This document shows positions 1 through 10,823 of a stretch of DNA of 64,000 bases, one piece after another. Both the position numbers and the translations under genes were made by a program. Where the stretch lies: contig OY997588.1 of the NCBI GenBank assembly GCA_963921825.1, positions 51,530,803 to 51,594,802 on the forward strand. Reading direction: 5' to 3'. The DNA comes from Erodium maritimum (lineage: Eukaryota; Streptophyta; Magnoliopsida; Geraniales; Geraniaceae). A model generated the notes under the pieces. That model was not told the DNA's origin. It saw only the letters and a list, made by a program, of their open reading frames with translations, and made no database searches. Each line of letters opens with the position of its first letter. The first letter of the stretch is position 1.

Positions 1-2053
1 CAATGCACTCTTAGCTAAATGGTGGTGGAGGTTTGCAGTGGAGACTAATTCTCTTTGGAAGAGATTTATCTGTGCCAAATATGGGTGGAGTAAGGATGAT
101 TGGGACCTATCAAAACTGAAGATAGCTGGTAATCAAAATTTTCTTAGCCATGTACATTCTTTACTCTCAGACCAAAGATTTAGTACTGCTGTTGGATTTT
201 CTGGTATGGAGTGGTTTGTCAATAATGGGGAAAGGGTGGATTTTTGGTCTGACATTTGGCTAATTGAAGTGCCCTTGAAAGTGAGATATCAGAGGCTCTA
301 TCATTTATCTATTTTCAAGAAACAAAAGGTGGTGCAGTTCTGGAACAATGGTGAATGGTCCATTAATTTTAGGAGAAGGCTTAGAGGCTGGGAGCTGGGA
401 CTCTTCAATCTATTATCAGACCAACTCAATTTATTTTGTCTACAAGATGCAGGAGCAGACAGGGTAGTGTGGAAATTGCATGAGGCAGGCTTTAAAGTAA
501 AAAGAATGTATTGGAACTTCGAAGACTTGGATACACAGACTCAACCTTGGGCAAAATTGCTTTGGTCCCCTTTCCTCCCTCCTAAGATTTCTGGTTTTAT
601 CTGGTTGGCTTGCCATAAGGCCATTCCTACCAAATTGTTTTTGGAAGGGAGAGGAATACATTTTGATTTAATGGATACACTTTGTCCTTTTTGTGGGAAT
701 GATTTTGAGGAGATAAATCATCTCCTTCTGACTTGTCATAGGGCTTGGATGATCTGGTCTGCAGTTCTTCAGTGGTGGGGATTTACAACTGTTATGCAGG
801 GGGATTTCTTGGGTTTCATTTATGCCTGGTCAGATATCAGCTCTGCACTATCTGCTAAGCAATGGATAACCACCATTTTTGTCACTCTATGGTTTATTTG
901 GCTGGCAAGGAATAACCTAGTGTTCAACAAAGTATTGGATACTCATTTGTCAGTTTTACAAAAGATACAAAGCTACACTTTCAATCTTGAATAGGCAAAT
1001 TTCCACAGATACAAACCCTTCTCCTATGAAGCTTGGATTAAAGACCCTTCCATCTGCTTTAGAGTAAAGAAGTAATGACATCCACTTAGGGCCAGGGGGT
1101 ACTTTCTTTTCAACAAGAATGAATTGGCTTTCTGGTGGTTTTATCTTGGCCCTAGTTTATTGTTGGTGATCTTGTTACATTGAGGTTGGGGTTTTTTGGG
1201 TGGTTTTGGGGGAGGGTAATGGGGAGTGACTGTGAGTTTGGTAAGGATTAGTATTTAAACAGACTTTCCTGCTTTGTTTTTCTCCTCTTCTTGTGTGGGG
1301 GTTATTTTGTGACAAGTCTTTTTGTTTTTTTTGAGTGGGGGCTATAATTCTTTTTTTACCTCTTGAGTGTTTTTTTGGTCTTACAACTTGCTTTCAGGTT
1401 TGGTTTAGTAGGCATGTGACCTATCTTGCAGGTACTGCAAAATTGGATGCCTGATGTTTGGAGGACAAATGTGCAACTATGGACAATTTGGATGGAAGAA
1501 CAGTAACTTTTGGCTGGTTTTTTGTTGTCATATGTTGGAAGGAAGGTTGCACTGTCTTGCTTGGGAGTCTTTTGATTATGGGACTCTCTATCTGATCTTG
1601 ACTGCAATATGTCACAGATTTTGGTGTACACCAGTCTTTTAGCTTCTAGGGAAGTTTGTACTTAGGCTCTTGGGGTTTGGGAAGACAAACGTTTGTTCCT
1701 GCATAATTGGAATGGGCTGCTGTTGTACTGGTTTTAGCATTTTCAGTGCTGGTTTGCTTTTGACATCAACAGTTGGGGGGGTTTTTTGGTTTTGGTTTTG
1801 GTATTGGTTTCATCACAGTAGGGGTTACAGGCTTGTGATTTGGGGTTGTTGATAAGTTCTCAGCAACTTCAGACACTAGTTAATTTGGGTAAGTCCCGTT
1901 GGTTTGGTTGTTTCTTGATGACTTGTACCACAAGTTATCTTTGGGGGTATTTGGTGTTGTAATTTTTAGGTGTATTGAGAGTTAATTCTCTTGGCCGGTT
2001 CTTTACTTCAAAGAGCCGGACCTTCAATAAAACTTCAGCTGATCAAAAAAAAC
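1..2053 (+). mobile_element. LINE (L1-like), 3' portion
   Basis: This is the 3' end of a non-LTR retrotransposon that begins before the window. It consists of the C-terminal part of ORF2 (see 2-994), about 1 kb of non-coding 3' UTR rich in G and T on this strand, a polyadenylation-type AATAAA at 2026-2031 and a short A tract at 2045-2052. The order zinc-binding reverse-transcriptase tail, UTR, poly(A) is usual for plant L1 elements. The 3' UTR contains small open frames (1454-1642, 1670-1852) that I regard as chance. The TSD cannot be tested because the 5' end is outside the window. Confidence 0.85.
2..994 (+). CDS. LINE ORF2 C-terminus, reverse-transcriptase zinc-binding (zf-RVT) domain
   Basis: The frame is open from the window edge to the stop at 992-994, so the first ATG at 38 is not a true start. 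The reading begins with NALLAKWWWRF, a phrase typical of the region after the L1 reverse-transcriptase core in plants. The zf-RVT domain lies at about residues 180-250 counted from position 38: LLWSPFLPPKISGFIWLA, then the zinc-binding pattern CPFC...HLLLTCHRAWMIW (Cys-x2-Cys ... His-x4-Cys). In the family this domain follows the reverse transcriptase and is thought to help RNA binding or target priming. No break is visible in this stretch, so the copy may be fairly young, but the catalytic domains lie outside the window. Confidence 0.85.
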   Translation, partial: NALLAKWWWRFAVETNSLWKRFICAKYGWSKDDWDLSKLKIAGNQNFLSHVHSLLSDQRFSTAVGFSGMEWFVNNGERVDFWSDIWLIEVPLKVRYQRLYHLSIFKKQKVVQFWNNGEWSINFRRRLRGWELGLFNLLSDQLNLFCLQDAGADRVVWKLHEAGFKVKRMYWNFEDLDTQTQPWAKLLWSPFLPPKISGFIWLACHKAIPTKLFLEGRGIHFDLMDTLCPFCGNDFEEINHLLLTCHRAWMIWSAVLQWWGFTTVMQGDFLGFIYAWSDISSALSAKQWITTIFVTLWFIWLARNNLVFNKVLDTHLSVLQKIQSYTFNLE

Positions 2054-2731
2054 AACTAAATATAACTTACTAATTAGTAAAAACAATAATTATCTAATTA
2101 AATTTACTAATCTTGTATTGTAGATTCTTCTTTGTGTTTGTTATTGTTCTCCACAACTCAGCTAAAAAAAATCAGATAATGATAAAAGATTTTTTTCTAG
2201 AACGGAATAGAATTTGAAAAGCAAATCACAATAGAACAATAGATAATTTGGAGAAGAAAATTTGAAAGTATTTTGGATGATCTAAACCTAAAATTAAGCT
2301 TATATTTATATATGATTTGAAAAAGAGAGAAAAATACAAAAAATAATAAAATTAGGAAGAAGAAAAGTCATACTTTAAAAACAAAATTTTACTATGTTTA
2401 AGGTTAGGAATAGAAAATGTTTATTTTAAGATATAAAATAAACTTGAAACATGGAATATAAATACAGATATATTTATATTTATATAATAGTATGTGTAAT
2501 GATGAAATGTCTGAGTTGCATGTGTCCTGTATGATTGGATTCAGTGAGTTGTATAAATATTAATATAAATTATATATGACTAACTTATATGTTTTTTATA
2601 AAATGTGGCCTTAATTAGGCGTTGATGTGGGTGTGGCCTTAGGCCACCGCCTAATTACCCAAACGGTAGGGTCGGCCCTGATTTGAATAAGTCTTTTTGT
2701 CTCATTCAGACATTATTCTTTGATGACGAGA
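2054..2731. other. AT-rich non-coding DNA with a hAT-like terminal sequence
   Basis: No gene is visible. The right part (about 2604-2680) has a small inverted repeat (TTAATTAGGCG / CGCCTAATTA) and ends in GGGTCGGCCCTG. Read on the minus strand that is CAGGGCCGACCC followed by a GGCGGTGGCCTAAGGCC-type sequence, which resembles ends of plant hAT-derived miniature elements. The other end was not found, so this is a tentative call. Confidence 0.35.
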
Positions 2732-2925
2732 TTCTTTGGTTTTGTTCACAACAACATTACTACCAAATTAACATGAAAATTTCTTTGGTTTTGTTCACAA
2801 CAACATTACTACCAAATTAATATGAAATTTTCTCTGGTTTTGTTCACAACAACATTACTACCAAATCATCACGAAAATTTCTTTGATTTTGTTCACAACA
2901 ACATTACTACCAAATTAACATGTCA
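2732..2925. repeat. 49-bp tandem repeat, four copies
   Basis: Copies start at 2732, 2781, 2830 and 2879, an exact 49-bp period. Each contains GTTTTGTTCACAACAACAT followed by TACTACCAAAT. The copies differ by only a few bases. The repeat is non-coding, and its parent element is unknown. Confidence 0.9.
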
Positions 2926-3119
2926 TCAACATAGGCCAATAATCATATAGTCTATGTTTAGCCATTCATATCGCATAAATGAATAACATTGCATGTTATA
3001 TAACCATTTCTCACAAGGTTTATAAGAAATTCATCTCCCCAGAATTTCTTAGTGAATGATTTTTCTACCTTCTAAATTCATCAACATGAATAGTAGAATG
3101 AAGGTACTAGCATGCAAGT
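2926..3119. other. Unassigned non-coding DNA, left flank of a solo LTR
   Basis: No open frame or repeat was recognised. The last five bases (CAAGT, 3115-3119) are repeated at 8705-8709, so this sequence was once continuous with the DNA that starts at 8710. Confidence 0.6.
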
Positions 3120-4754
3120 TGGCACGCCCCAAATCCGATTTTGACCGGACTCGAGACGTGAACTTAAAGTAGTAAAAAATAAAAGGCGATTTGAAAGAAA
3201 TAATTTCCAACGATAATAATAATCCAATAAAAGTGAGTCAACAGCTCATAAATCCAGTGATAAAATATTTAATCAAAGAAAAAGTAAGAGTACGTCTCTA
3301 GACAACTAGACAAGACCCTCGCTGGCTCCCAAGCGCCGAGAATCCAGCTAGCACAAGTCCCGCTCAAGACTTGTAAAACAACAAGGTAAAGGGTGAGCTT
3401 TCGCTCAGTAGGAAAAATAGTTAAGGTTATGAACATCCGTTCACCACCACGAGTAACCGTCCAATTAGGGCATACTAGCAAGGCATAACAACTAACAATG
3501 TTCACGGGAATTTATCAACCACTAAACACTCTCACAATACCAAAACCACACTTAAACATCGCACACAGCCAATCATTAAGCATACAATACACATCAGAAC
3601 AACACATGCCCCGTACGACAGTTCCCCAACATCACCAGTTGCACACAGCCCACTTATATCGTACCGGACCACACAGCATCGGTCCCGATATCTTCCCGTC
3701 ACTTAGACTCGGGGCACATCCTTGACCGGCAATACATTCAGTCGGACGTCTTCCCGTCACACAGACTCGGGGCATCACTCACTACACGTACCGGACCGGC
3801 ACATACCTCGGTCGTACGTCTTCCCGGACCACACATAATCGGGGTAATGATCACGCCATCCTTGGCCTCGATACCCTACACCGACATGCTCCCTCGGTGT
3901 AGGCGTCATACCGGACACACCTCCTCTTGGAACACGCATCAAGAGAATAACACGCATCACAAAGCCATAGTTCGACTACGGTATACTAACCGAGCCAACT
4001 CACCATAACACATAATATCGGTCTATCACTCACCCGATCATATCACAACCAATGGTTCACATCACGCATGGCACACTTGCCCAAACATAGCAACAACATG
4101 CTACACCGAGTATACCCTATCATGCTTCTCAATCTAGCAACGACTAAATCACACATCATGCATCTTAAACATGGATCATGGCATCACAAATCAACACGCA
4201 ACCCTAAGGGCTCGTGTCACGCCCCAATTTCAGCGAACCGAACTCGGGACGCGAACATTTAAAAAGATACAATACTTGAAACCTGTTTTCATTAAATAAC
4301 TTTAAAAAGCCAGTTTAGTTCAACAAAAGAATATTATTCACATCTCAAAATAAGTCCCAACAATTGGACAAAAAACGAGGTACACGTCACTAGACTCAAA
4401 AACACACAGAAACCCGCTTCAAGCTCTTCAAGCTTCAGAAGCTCACCTAGTCCAGCCTGCGAACGGTACCTGTAGGAAAAGCAGCTAGGGGTGAGCGTTC
4501 GCTCACCACCACAGATAACAGACTGACTACGGCATACTTAACAGACAAAGCCGGTGACACCAACAACGACTCAAATGACACACACACGACCAACACCTTT
4601 CTCAACCGACTCATACACTCGGACACGTGATGTAGACCCCACACAACAATTGACGACCTCCTCCAAAGACACGACTGACAGCCACACAATACCAAACAAG
4701 ATCACAAAAGATCGCAAACCAGCTGCTCAGTAACCATCTTTGTATCTCGCCCTT

Positions 4755-4945
4755 CCCGATCCCAGTCGGGCCAGGCGGTCGACCTGTCACGCAACTTCTC
4801 CCGATCCCAGTCGGGAGGCTAACCCACAACCTCTCCGCTTCACCCGCTCCCATTCGGGTGGTTAGCCACACCCGCGCGTCCTTCCCCCGATCCCAGTCGG
4901 GGAGCTAGCCCACAACCTCTCCGCTTCTCCCGATCCCAGTCGGGA
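4755..4945. repeat. Array of five short hairpins in the LTR
   Basis: Five units share the core CCGATCCCAGTCGG or a close variant, each a stem of 5-7 bp with a six-base TCCCAG-type loop. The outer stem bases change in paired fashion: CTC with GAG at 4798-4817 and again in the last unit, CAC with GTG in the third. The same array recurs in other LTR copies of the window with other stem and loop sequences. Confidence 0.7.
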
Positions 4946-5165
4946 GTCTAGCTACACCACACAACCTCCACCAGTATCAAGTAACCAATCACAATCACAA
5001 ACAAGTTCAACAGACAGTAACGACACCGGTATCAACTCCACAGTCACTCAAGGCCACCAAGACACCAACAACAAAACACGGGTTCAACAACCCTACGGGC
5101 CCTCATGGCCACCCAAGACACCAACGGTAAAGTACGGGTTCACAACCCCACGAGCACTCACGGCC

Positions 5166-5395
5166 ACCCAAAACACCAAAATAACAACACGGGCTCTCAT
5201 GGCCACCCAGGACTCAGCAATAGATAACACGGGCTCTCAAGGCCACCCAAAACTCAACAATAAATAACACGGGCTCTCAAGGCCACCCAAAACTCAACAA
5301 TAAATAACACGGGCTCTCAAGGCCACCCAAAACTCAACAATAAATAACACGGGCTCTCAAGGCCACCCAAAACTCAACAACAAATATACACAACA
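5166..5395. repeat. Minisatellite of about 40 bp within the LTR
   Basis: Units begin CACGGGCTCTCAAGGCCACCC. Near-identical starts lie at 5228, 5268, 5308 and 5348, a 40-bp period, preceded by more diverged units. The same repeat is present in the other X-family LTRs and is greatly expanded at about 34560-35640. Confidence 0.85.
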
Positions 5396-8300
5396 ACCTC
5401 CAGCATAATCAATGCCTCCAACAGTCCTAAGATCACTAGTTTCACAAACAACCTCCGGACATGGTCATATGCCTCCAGTAATTCTAATATCGCTAAGTTC
5501 TTTGCTCCTACGACACTACTAAGTGTCACATGCTTTTCTAATAATTGCTACAATCCCGTATCATGCTTTTCTAATATTCGATAACCTAAATAAACCACGA
5601 CACCCCGGTGTCACATGCAATTCTACAGTTAACTTTCCCTAGTCAGGGCCGAGATCCGGCTACTTTTCCCTACCTCGTATATAACTCCAAAAGCGCTCCA
5701 CTAAACCTCGATGTGATCCCAGTCACTCGCCGAGCTTCCCTTTGCCTCGGTCCGCAGCACGATCTAAAAGAACAAAAATTTAAGTCACTTTTAAACTAGT
5801 ACGAATAAACCGAAATTCAATAAACTTAACGCCCAAACGTAACCCCGACAATGTCGATCACTCCCAAACTTCCCAATTACTCGACATTGTCGATAAAGGA
5901 CCCGTAAAGGTCCGATTCGCCCGACATGGCGAATCTGCCCGGGTTTTGTAAATTGCCTTCCGGGGCTCACAAAGCCCCCGTTTTCGTTTCTACGGTCTTA
6001 GAATAGTTCAAGGAACCCAATGTACTTGACAGAATCGAATTCCGACTTTCGAGTCAATTAATTAACGTTTAAAGTTTCTAAAACCCGTTAATTACAACTT
6101 TTCCAATCTAATTCCAATTTTCGATTCGGTTAAGGATAAATGGTCCGGGGAACGTTTTAAACCACCCGAACGTTAAAACCCGAGCACCCGAGCACGTGGG
6201 CCCCACCCAACCCACTTGGCCGAGAGCCCTAGGGTTCAAGGGGGGCTCGGCCACCATGGTGGTGGCTGGTACCAGCTCCGGCCAGCCACCCCATGGCCGG
6301 CCGGCCACCACCCACGGTGGCCGGAGCTCCTCCCGAGCCTCCGGTCACCGGAAAACGTCCAATAACACCTCTAAAACGTCTCCAACAAACCCCCAAACTC
6401 ACTACAACCCTAACTCATAGTTTTATAAAAAAACCCTAACTTTCAAAAGTTAACAAAACGAAGATCGGGTTAGGTCTTACCAACGAGGAAGACGAGGGGA
6501 AGACGATTTCTCTTTGTCTTGAGACGATCCAAAGGCTTGAAACTCTCCAAACCCTAGCTTTCCCTCTCTTCTCTCTTCTTCTTCTTCTCCTTCTCTCTCT
6601 AAACACTCTCTTCCTTTCTATTTCAAATAAACTAACAACAATTCTCTTTTTTTTTCTCTTTTAACAATGTGGCCGGCCACACCTCTTGTCCCATCTAGTT
6701 TCCCCCCAAAACTAACACCACCATAATTAGGACAAGTGTCAAGGTGGGTCCCACACCTTTTGGAAAATATCTACTTGATATTTTCCAATCAGATTCGCGA
6801 AAAACGGACGTTTCGGGCCCCGAACGGACACTTTTCCCAAGAAATTACGAAACTTGGCGGGCTACAAGGAAACGGCTCAACTAAGACCGTTGCGACGACG
6901 TCCAAGCTTTTTGGATCCAAAACGGTCCTCGAATGGACCAAAACGTCGCTCGGTTGACTTTTCCAACGAAAAGTCAACATTTCCCAAATTGATCATAAAG
7001 TTTCCCTGAGTCCCCTGGAACTCATTTTAGTCGATAATGGGGTCAACTTAAGTCCGGTATGACCCTCGGGGTCATTTTAGGTTAAATTAAGTGCTTGTCT
7101 CAAAAAATTTAAATTTTCTTGTTTTTCGCAGGTTTGACTGACGTTGACCAGAAGTGGTTATTACAGCTCGACATGGCCCACATGCATTTCTACAGCACGG
7201 CAATTCCCAAACTTACGCCTCGACATGACACGTAAGCTATCCCTCATTTCACTCGTTCCCCACATCCTAATCATGTAATTCTAGTCATTAAAACAAGTTA
7301 TTACAACCTATATGCATACTAGTAACTTTCCACAATTAAACCGGTATTCGCTACGTTCCTTACCTCAGAAGCAATCCAATCCTAGCTGCGGACGACCTGG
7401 CTATCTTCCTCTCCGTCACTTCACGATGTCCAAGGGTCTCCTCCTCCGTCGAGCTCGGGTCCAAAGTCTTGGATTACAAAACAATACTCGAATCAATACC
7501 AAAACAGTGGCGTCCTTAACGAGAAACAATAAAATGAAGCCCGAAAGTCCAACATGGGCTAAAACGGGAAATGGGCCGGAATGAGGCCCAATCCGGATGG
7601 CCCACAGACCCGGAAATAGACCCGACCCATGCAGCATACTGGCCCGGAACCCGACCCGGCCCGTGCAGCACACCGGCCCAGAACCAGGCACGGTCCGTGC
7701 GGCACGCCGGCCCGAAACCTGCACGGTCCGTGCGTCATTCCGTGCCGGGACCTGGCCCGGTCCGTGCCTCTCAGAGGGCCAGAACCAAGCCCTCTCCGTG
7801 CCCCGTTCCGTGTCAGATCTGGGCAGACTCTCTTCTTCTTCCCCAACTTCGTTTTCTACGAAATTCTACATCAAAACTCCATTGATGAATCCTCAAAACT
7901 CCAAAACATACCCCAAAGCTTAAATAAATCAGTACCCACAAAGGGGTTTCATCAAAACTACTCAAATCCAATTAAAACCAATCATTTAACACTCCTTTTT
8001 CTCCAAAAATCAACATCCAACACCCAAATCAAAAACCCAACCATTGTTCATCATTTTTCCTCAAAACCCATGAATCAAATTCAACCAAAACGAAAAAGGG
8101 TTGAGGATTTACCTTGAGGTTGGAGAATAGATGAAAAAACAAGTGAAAATAGAGGGATTTGGGTAGAAAATGGGTTCAAGACACTCTTTTTCCTCCTTTC
8201 TTCTTCTTCAAGCTTCCAAAACTCCTTTTCTTCTTCCTCTCTCTCTCAAATTCGGCCACCAATATAATAATGGCTGAAATGCCTCAAAGGTGAGTCATAT

Positions 8301-8709
8301 ACCCTAAAGGGGAAGTTTCCAAAATATTCCCATGTCCAAATGTCTCTCATGCCCACCTTTTAAGGGTAAAAGGGTCATTCTTCACCTCTTTCTTCTCCCC
8401 CAAGACAACATGGACAAGTGTCCATGTGGGGACCATTTCTAATCAAATTAGAACTCAGCACTTCTAATCAATTAGCTTTAGTCCTTAATTAACCGATGTT
8501 TGACCCGAAATTGACCGACAATTGACTTTTTCACAAATACAGTCATTTGAAAGGAAACGGCCCAATTAAGCTAACCGTAAAACCGACTAAGCTTTGTGGG
8601 CCCCGGAAAGGTCCTGAATGACTCCCGGAGTCATCGGTTGACTTTTCCGGTAAAAAGTCAACTTTCGCCGAAAACCTCCGGTTCGACCGGGGGCGGTTCT
8701 TACACAAGT

Positions 8710-10010
8710 AGTCACACAACTATACTAAACATGCATAATAGCAATAACGAGTATATCAGATCAAAACCTCTATACAACACTATTAAGGGATAACCAATGA
8801 AAACGATCATAGGTTTTATATGCAGTAATAGTTTTGTTGGTGGTTTAGTTTATCCGAACAACCCCCACATTTCTCCGAAAAAACTGAACTTTAAAAACAA
8901 ATGTTAAGTTCACCAATTGTTTCAATCATAAAGGAAATTATTTCCTTTATCAGATGCTCTTTAGCCTTAATTTTGGAGTCTCGATATCCAAAAACAATGA
9001 GCAAATTATATGAACGAAATAATTCAAATTAAGAATTATACTCCAACGAACATATTAATGAAATACAATCACTTACTTGATTGAAGAGCACGCACCGGTT
9101 TCATTGAATTTTTCATTCCGTAACCACAAGAACTGCACATATATACATATATACAACAAACCACCACAATCTTATATGTATAAACTAGTTTCAGTGGATT
9201 ACCAAAACTATTAGATAATAAGCATTACTATTAAGAGTAATAAAATGGTGCAAACCATAGCAATCAATCTCAAGCCAATTCACCACCAAATAATACTAAG
9301 AATCGTACCTTGTATTTATTCAACAATTCATTATTACCTCAAGCTCTAAGATCGTATCCGTTTCTCTAGCGTGATCGGAAGATCGAAAATCGATTCCAAA
9401 TCAAACGGGTCCCCCAATCTCCTGCAATAGAGTGAGCTCAATTCTAAAATTAGATTACTGTTAATCAAGTCCAACAGTAGTGAGGCAAAAGGAAAGACAA
9501 GAAAGGTTTTTTTTTTCTTTTTAAATCTGTCCAGCCGAGTCGGATTATCCGCAAACCTGACCCGTTTTGCTCCAGTACCCGAACCGTTCCCAGCCACTCC
9601 CGGCCCGCTGTCTTACCCGTGAGCTGGAACCGACCCGTTCCAGCACACACACCCGGATCCGCGCCTGACCTGCGAACTGGAACCGACCCACGACCCGAGC
9701 TTTTGACCCAAAGTCCGCGCGCAACAGACCTGGAGTTGCACCCTGACTCGTGCGTCTTATTTCATGTGTTTTGTCTTGGGTTTTAACAGGTTTTAAAAAC
9801 ATTAATTGGGCTGAAAAAATTAATGGGCATGCTTTTCCTATTTGGGCTTTGTACAACAGCATAATTCGGCCCGAAGAGAACAAACAAAACCTTTTTTTTC
9901 TTTCAGCCGCGTCTGTAGCCTCTTCTTCAACCTCCAGACTTCAACAGATGCGAAAACCAAGCCGCAACTCTTCTTCAACTCCATAGGCCAAACCCAAGAC
10001 ACAAATACAG
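8710..10010. other. Unassigned, probably retroelement-derived non-coding DNA
   Basis: No gene is supported. The left half is AT-rich. The right half (9540-9720) is GC-rich with repeated phrases such as GAACTGGAACCGACCC and TGAGCTGGAACCGACCC, followed by pyrimidine tracts. This composition resembles LTR or leader DNA of plant copia elements, but no end pair, primer site or TSD was found. Overlapping open frames here (9346-10033) are short, occur on both strands and carry no recognisable motif. Confidence 0.5.
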
Positions 10011-10343
10011 TGTTACGAGTCATATTCAAGTAGGGTTGATTTATTAAGCACTAGTTTGGCTTATGTGTAATATGTATGAAGTTAGTAGAGTTTTACTTGT
10101 CTTAATGGGCTTTGTTAGTGGCTGGCCCAAGCCCATAACTATTGTACAAACTAATTGTTCAATTCTCTACCAAAGAGGCAATCGTGAATGACAGAGTAGG
10201 TTTTACCTCATTTGATAAAAAAAACATCTACTCCTTCTCTTTGCTTCTTCTCTCTTCTAACTCTCTTTCTTCTTTCTCTACGATCTCAATCTAATATCTA
10301 CATTTCTCCATAATTTCCATCTTATTGATTTAGGACTGTATCA
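10011..10343 (+). repeat. 5' LTR of element A
   Basis: It runs from TGTTACGAGTCATATTC to GACTGTATCA and matches 25637-25918 plus 27535-27583 with scattered differences. It is followed directly by the primer site. The end bases TG and CA fit LTR rules. Confidence 0.85.
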
Positions 10344-10357
10344 CTAGTATCAGAGTC
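10344..10357 (+). promoter_or_regulatory. Primer-binding site of element A (initiator Met tRNA type)
   Basis: CTAGTATCAGAGTC lies directly after the LTR. It resembles the TGGTATCAGAGC primer site that plant LTR elements use for initiator-methionine tRNA, with small differences. Confidence 0.7.
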
Positions 10358-10375
10358 ATCTTCCAGGCTCGCCTG

Positions 10376-10675
10376 ATGGACGAAATTTCTTTATCTTCAC
10401 CTATAAGATTGGGGATTCACATCATCAAAGAATCTGTAGATGGTATTACAATCCAACTTGATGAAGCTATTACTATGCTCAAGCAATTGGTTTCAAGGTT
10501 TCTAGATCCACCTGGTAAGTCCTCAATGGAACTTTCATCTCCGATTGTGTCTACTGGAAGCTTGGATAAAAACCAAGTTACAAAGTCAGATATTATTTCG
10601 GTTGATTCTGAGTTTGAAGATGAAGTAGCAACTCAGGAAGTGAATGATTTCGACCAAATGCCGAGAAAGGTTTAA
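10376..10675 (+). CDS. Small open frame at the gag position of element A
   Basis: This 99-codon frame starts 33 bases after the LTR. It is hydrophilic with a helix-prone start (IKESVDGITIQLDEAITML) and an acidic C-terminal third (SVDSEFEDEVATQEVNDFD). I recognise no zinc knuckle or gag family, so the assignment rests on position only. The frame may originally have continued beyond 10675. The adjoining LTR insertion at 10824 separates it from the rest of the interior. Confidence 0.4.
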   Translation: MDEISLSSPIRLGIHIIKESVDGITIQLDEAITMLKQLVSRFLDPPGKSSMELSSPIVSTGSLDKNQVTKSDIISVDSEFEDEVATQEVNDFDQMPRKV

Positions 10676-10823
10676 GATTATTGTTCGTTTCTCACCTGGG
10701 AAATGGAAATTTCTGATGCCCACAATGTGTTCGATGAAATGCACAAGTCAGCAACAATGTCATATTCCAAGGTATGCCCATTACCGTTTGAATTACACTT
10801 GATAGCTCCCTCTAAAGTTATTA

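Larger units (their letters stand above)
4215..7165 (-). mobile_element. Solo LTR, Tekay/Del-type gypsy (X family, copy 1)
   Basis: It is 2951 bp, starts TGTCACGCCCC, ends GTGGTTATTACA and is flanked by GCTCG at 4210-4214 and 7166-7170. It lies inside the Y-subfamily LTR. From left to right it contains the conserved CACGCCCC end, an array of small hairpins (about 4755-4945), a 40-bp minisatellite (5166-5395), a 12-bp inverted repeat (5846-5857 with 5881-5892), a GC-rich block and the GTTGACTTTT / AAAAGTCAAC hairpin (about 6950-6980). No coding sequence is present. The family is assigned through the copy at 33544-46082, which still adjoins pol. Confidence 0.88.
3120..8704 (-). mobile_element. 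Solo LTR of a Ty3/gypsy element (Y subfamily), split by another solo LTR
   Basis: On the plus strand it starts TGGCACGCCCC and ends GGTTCTTACA. It is flanked by a perfect 5-bp duplication CAAGT (3115-3119 and 8705-8709) with no internal coding region, the signature of a solo LTR. Removing the insertion at 4215-7165 leaves about 2.6 kb. Its ends and a hairpin near the right end (GTTGACTTTT / AAAAGTCAAC) are shared with the other LTRs here, which are linked at 46083 to a chromovirus pol gene; that shows transcription runs on the minus strand. Many short open frames inside (for example 7571-8117) overlap in several frames and are not genes. It is an old fossil, older than the LTR inside it. Confidence 0.85.

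Noticed and set aside
7571-8117. Three overlapping open frames of 104-162 codons plus minus-strand frames, a possible gene
   Set aside because: They lie in the GC-rich part of a solo LTR bounded by a TSD, use several frames at once, repeat short phrases (GPEPGT, RTRHGP) and have no known domain.
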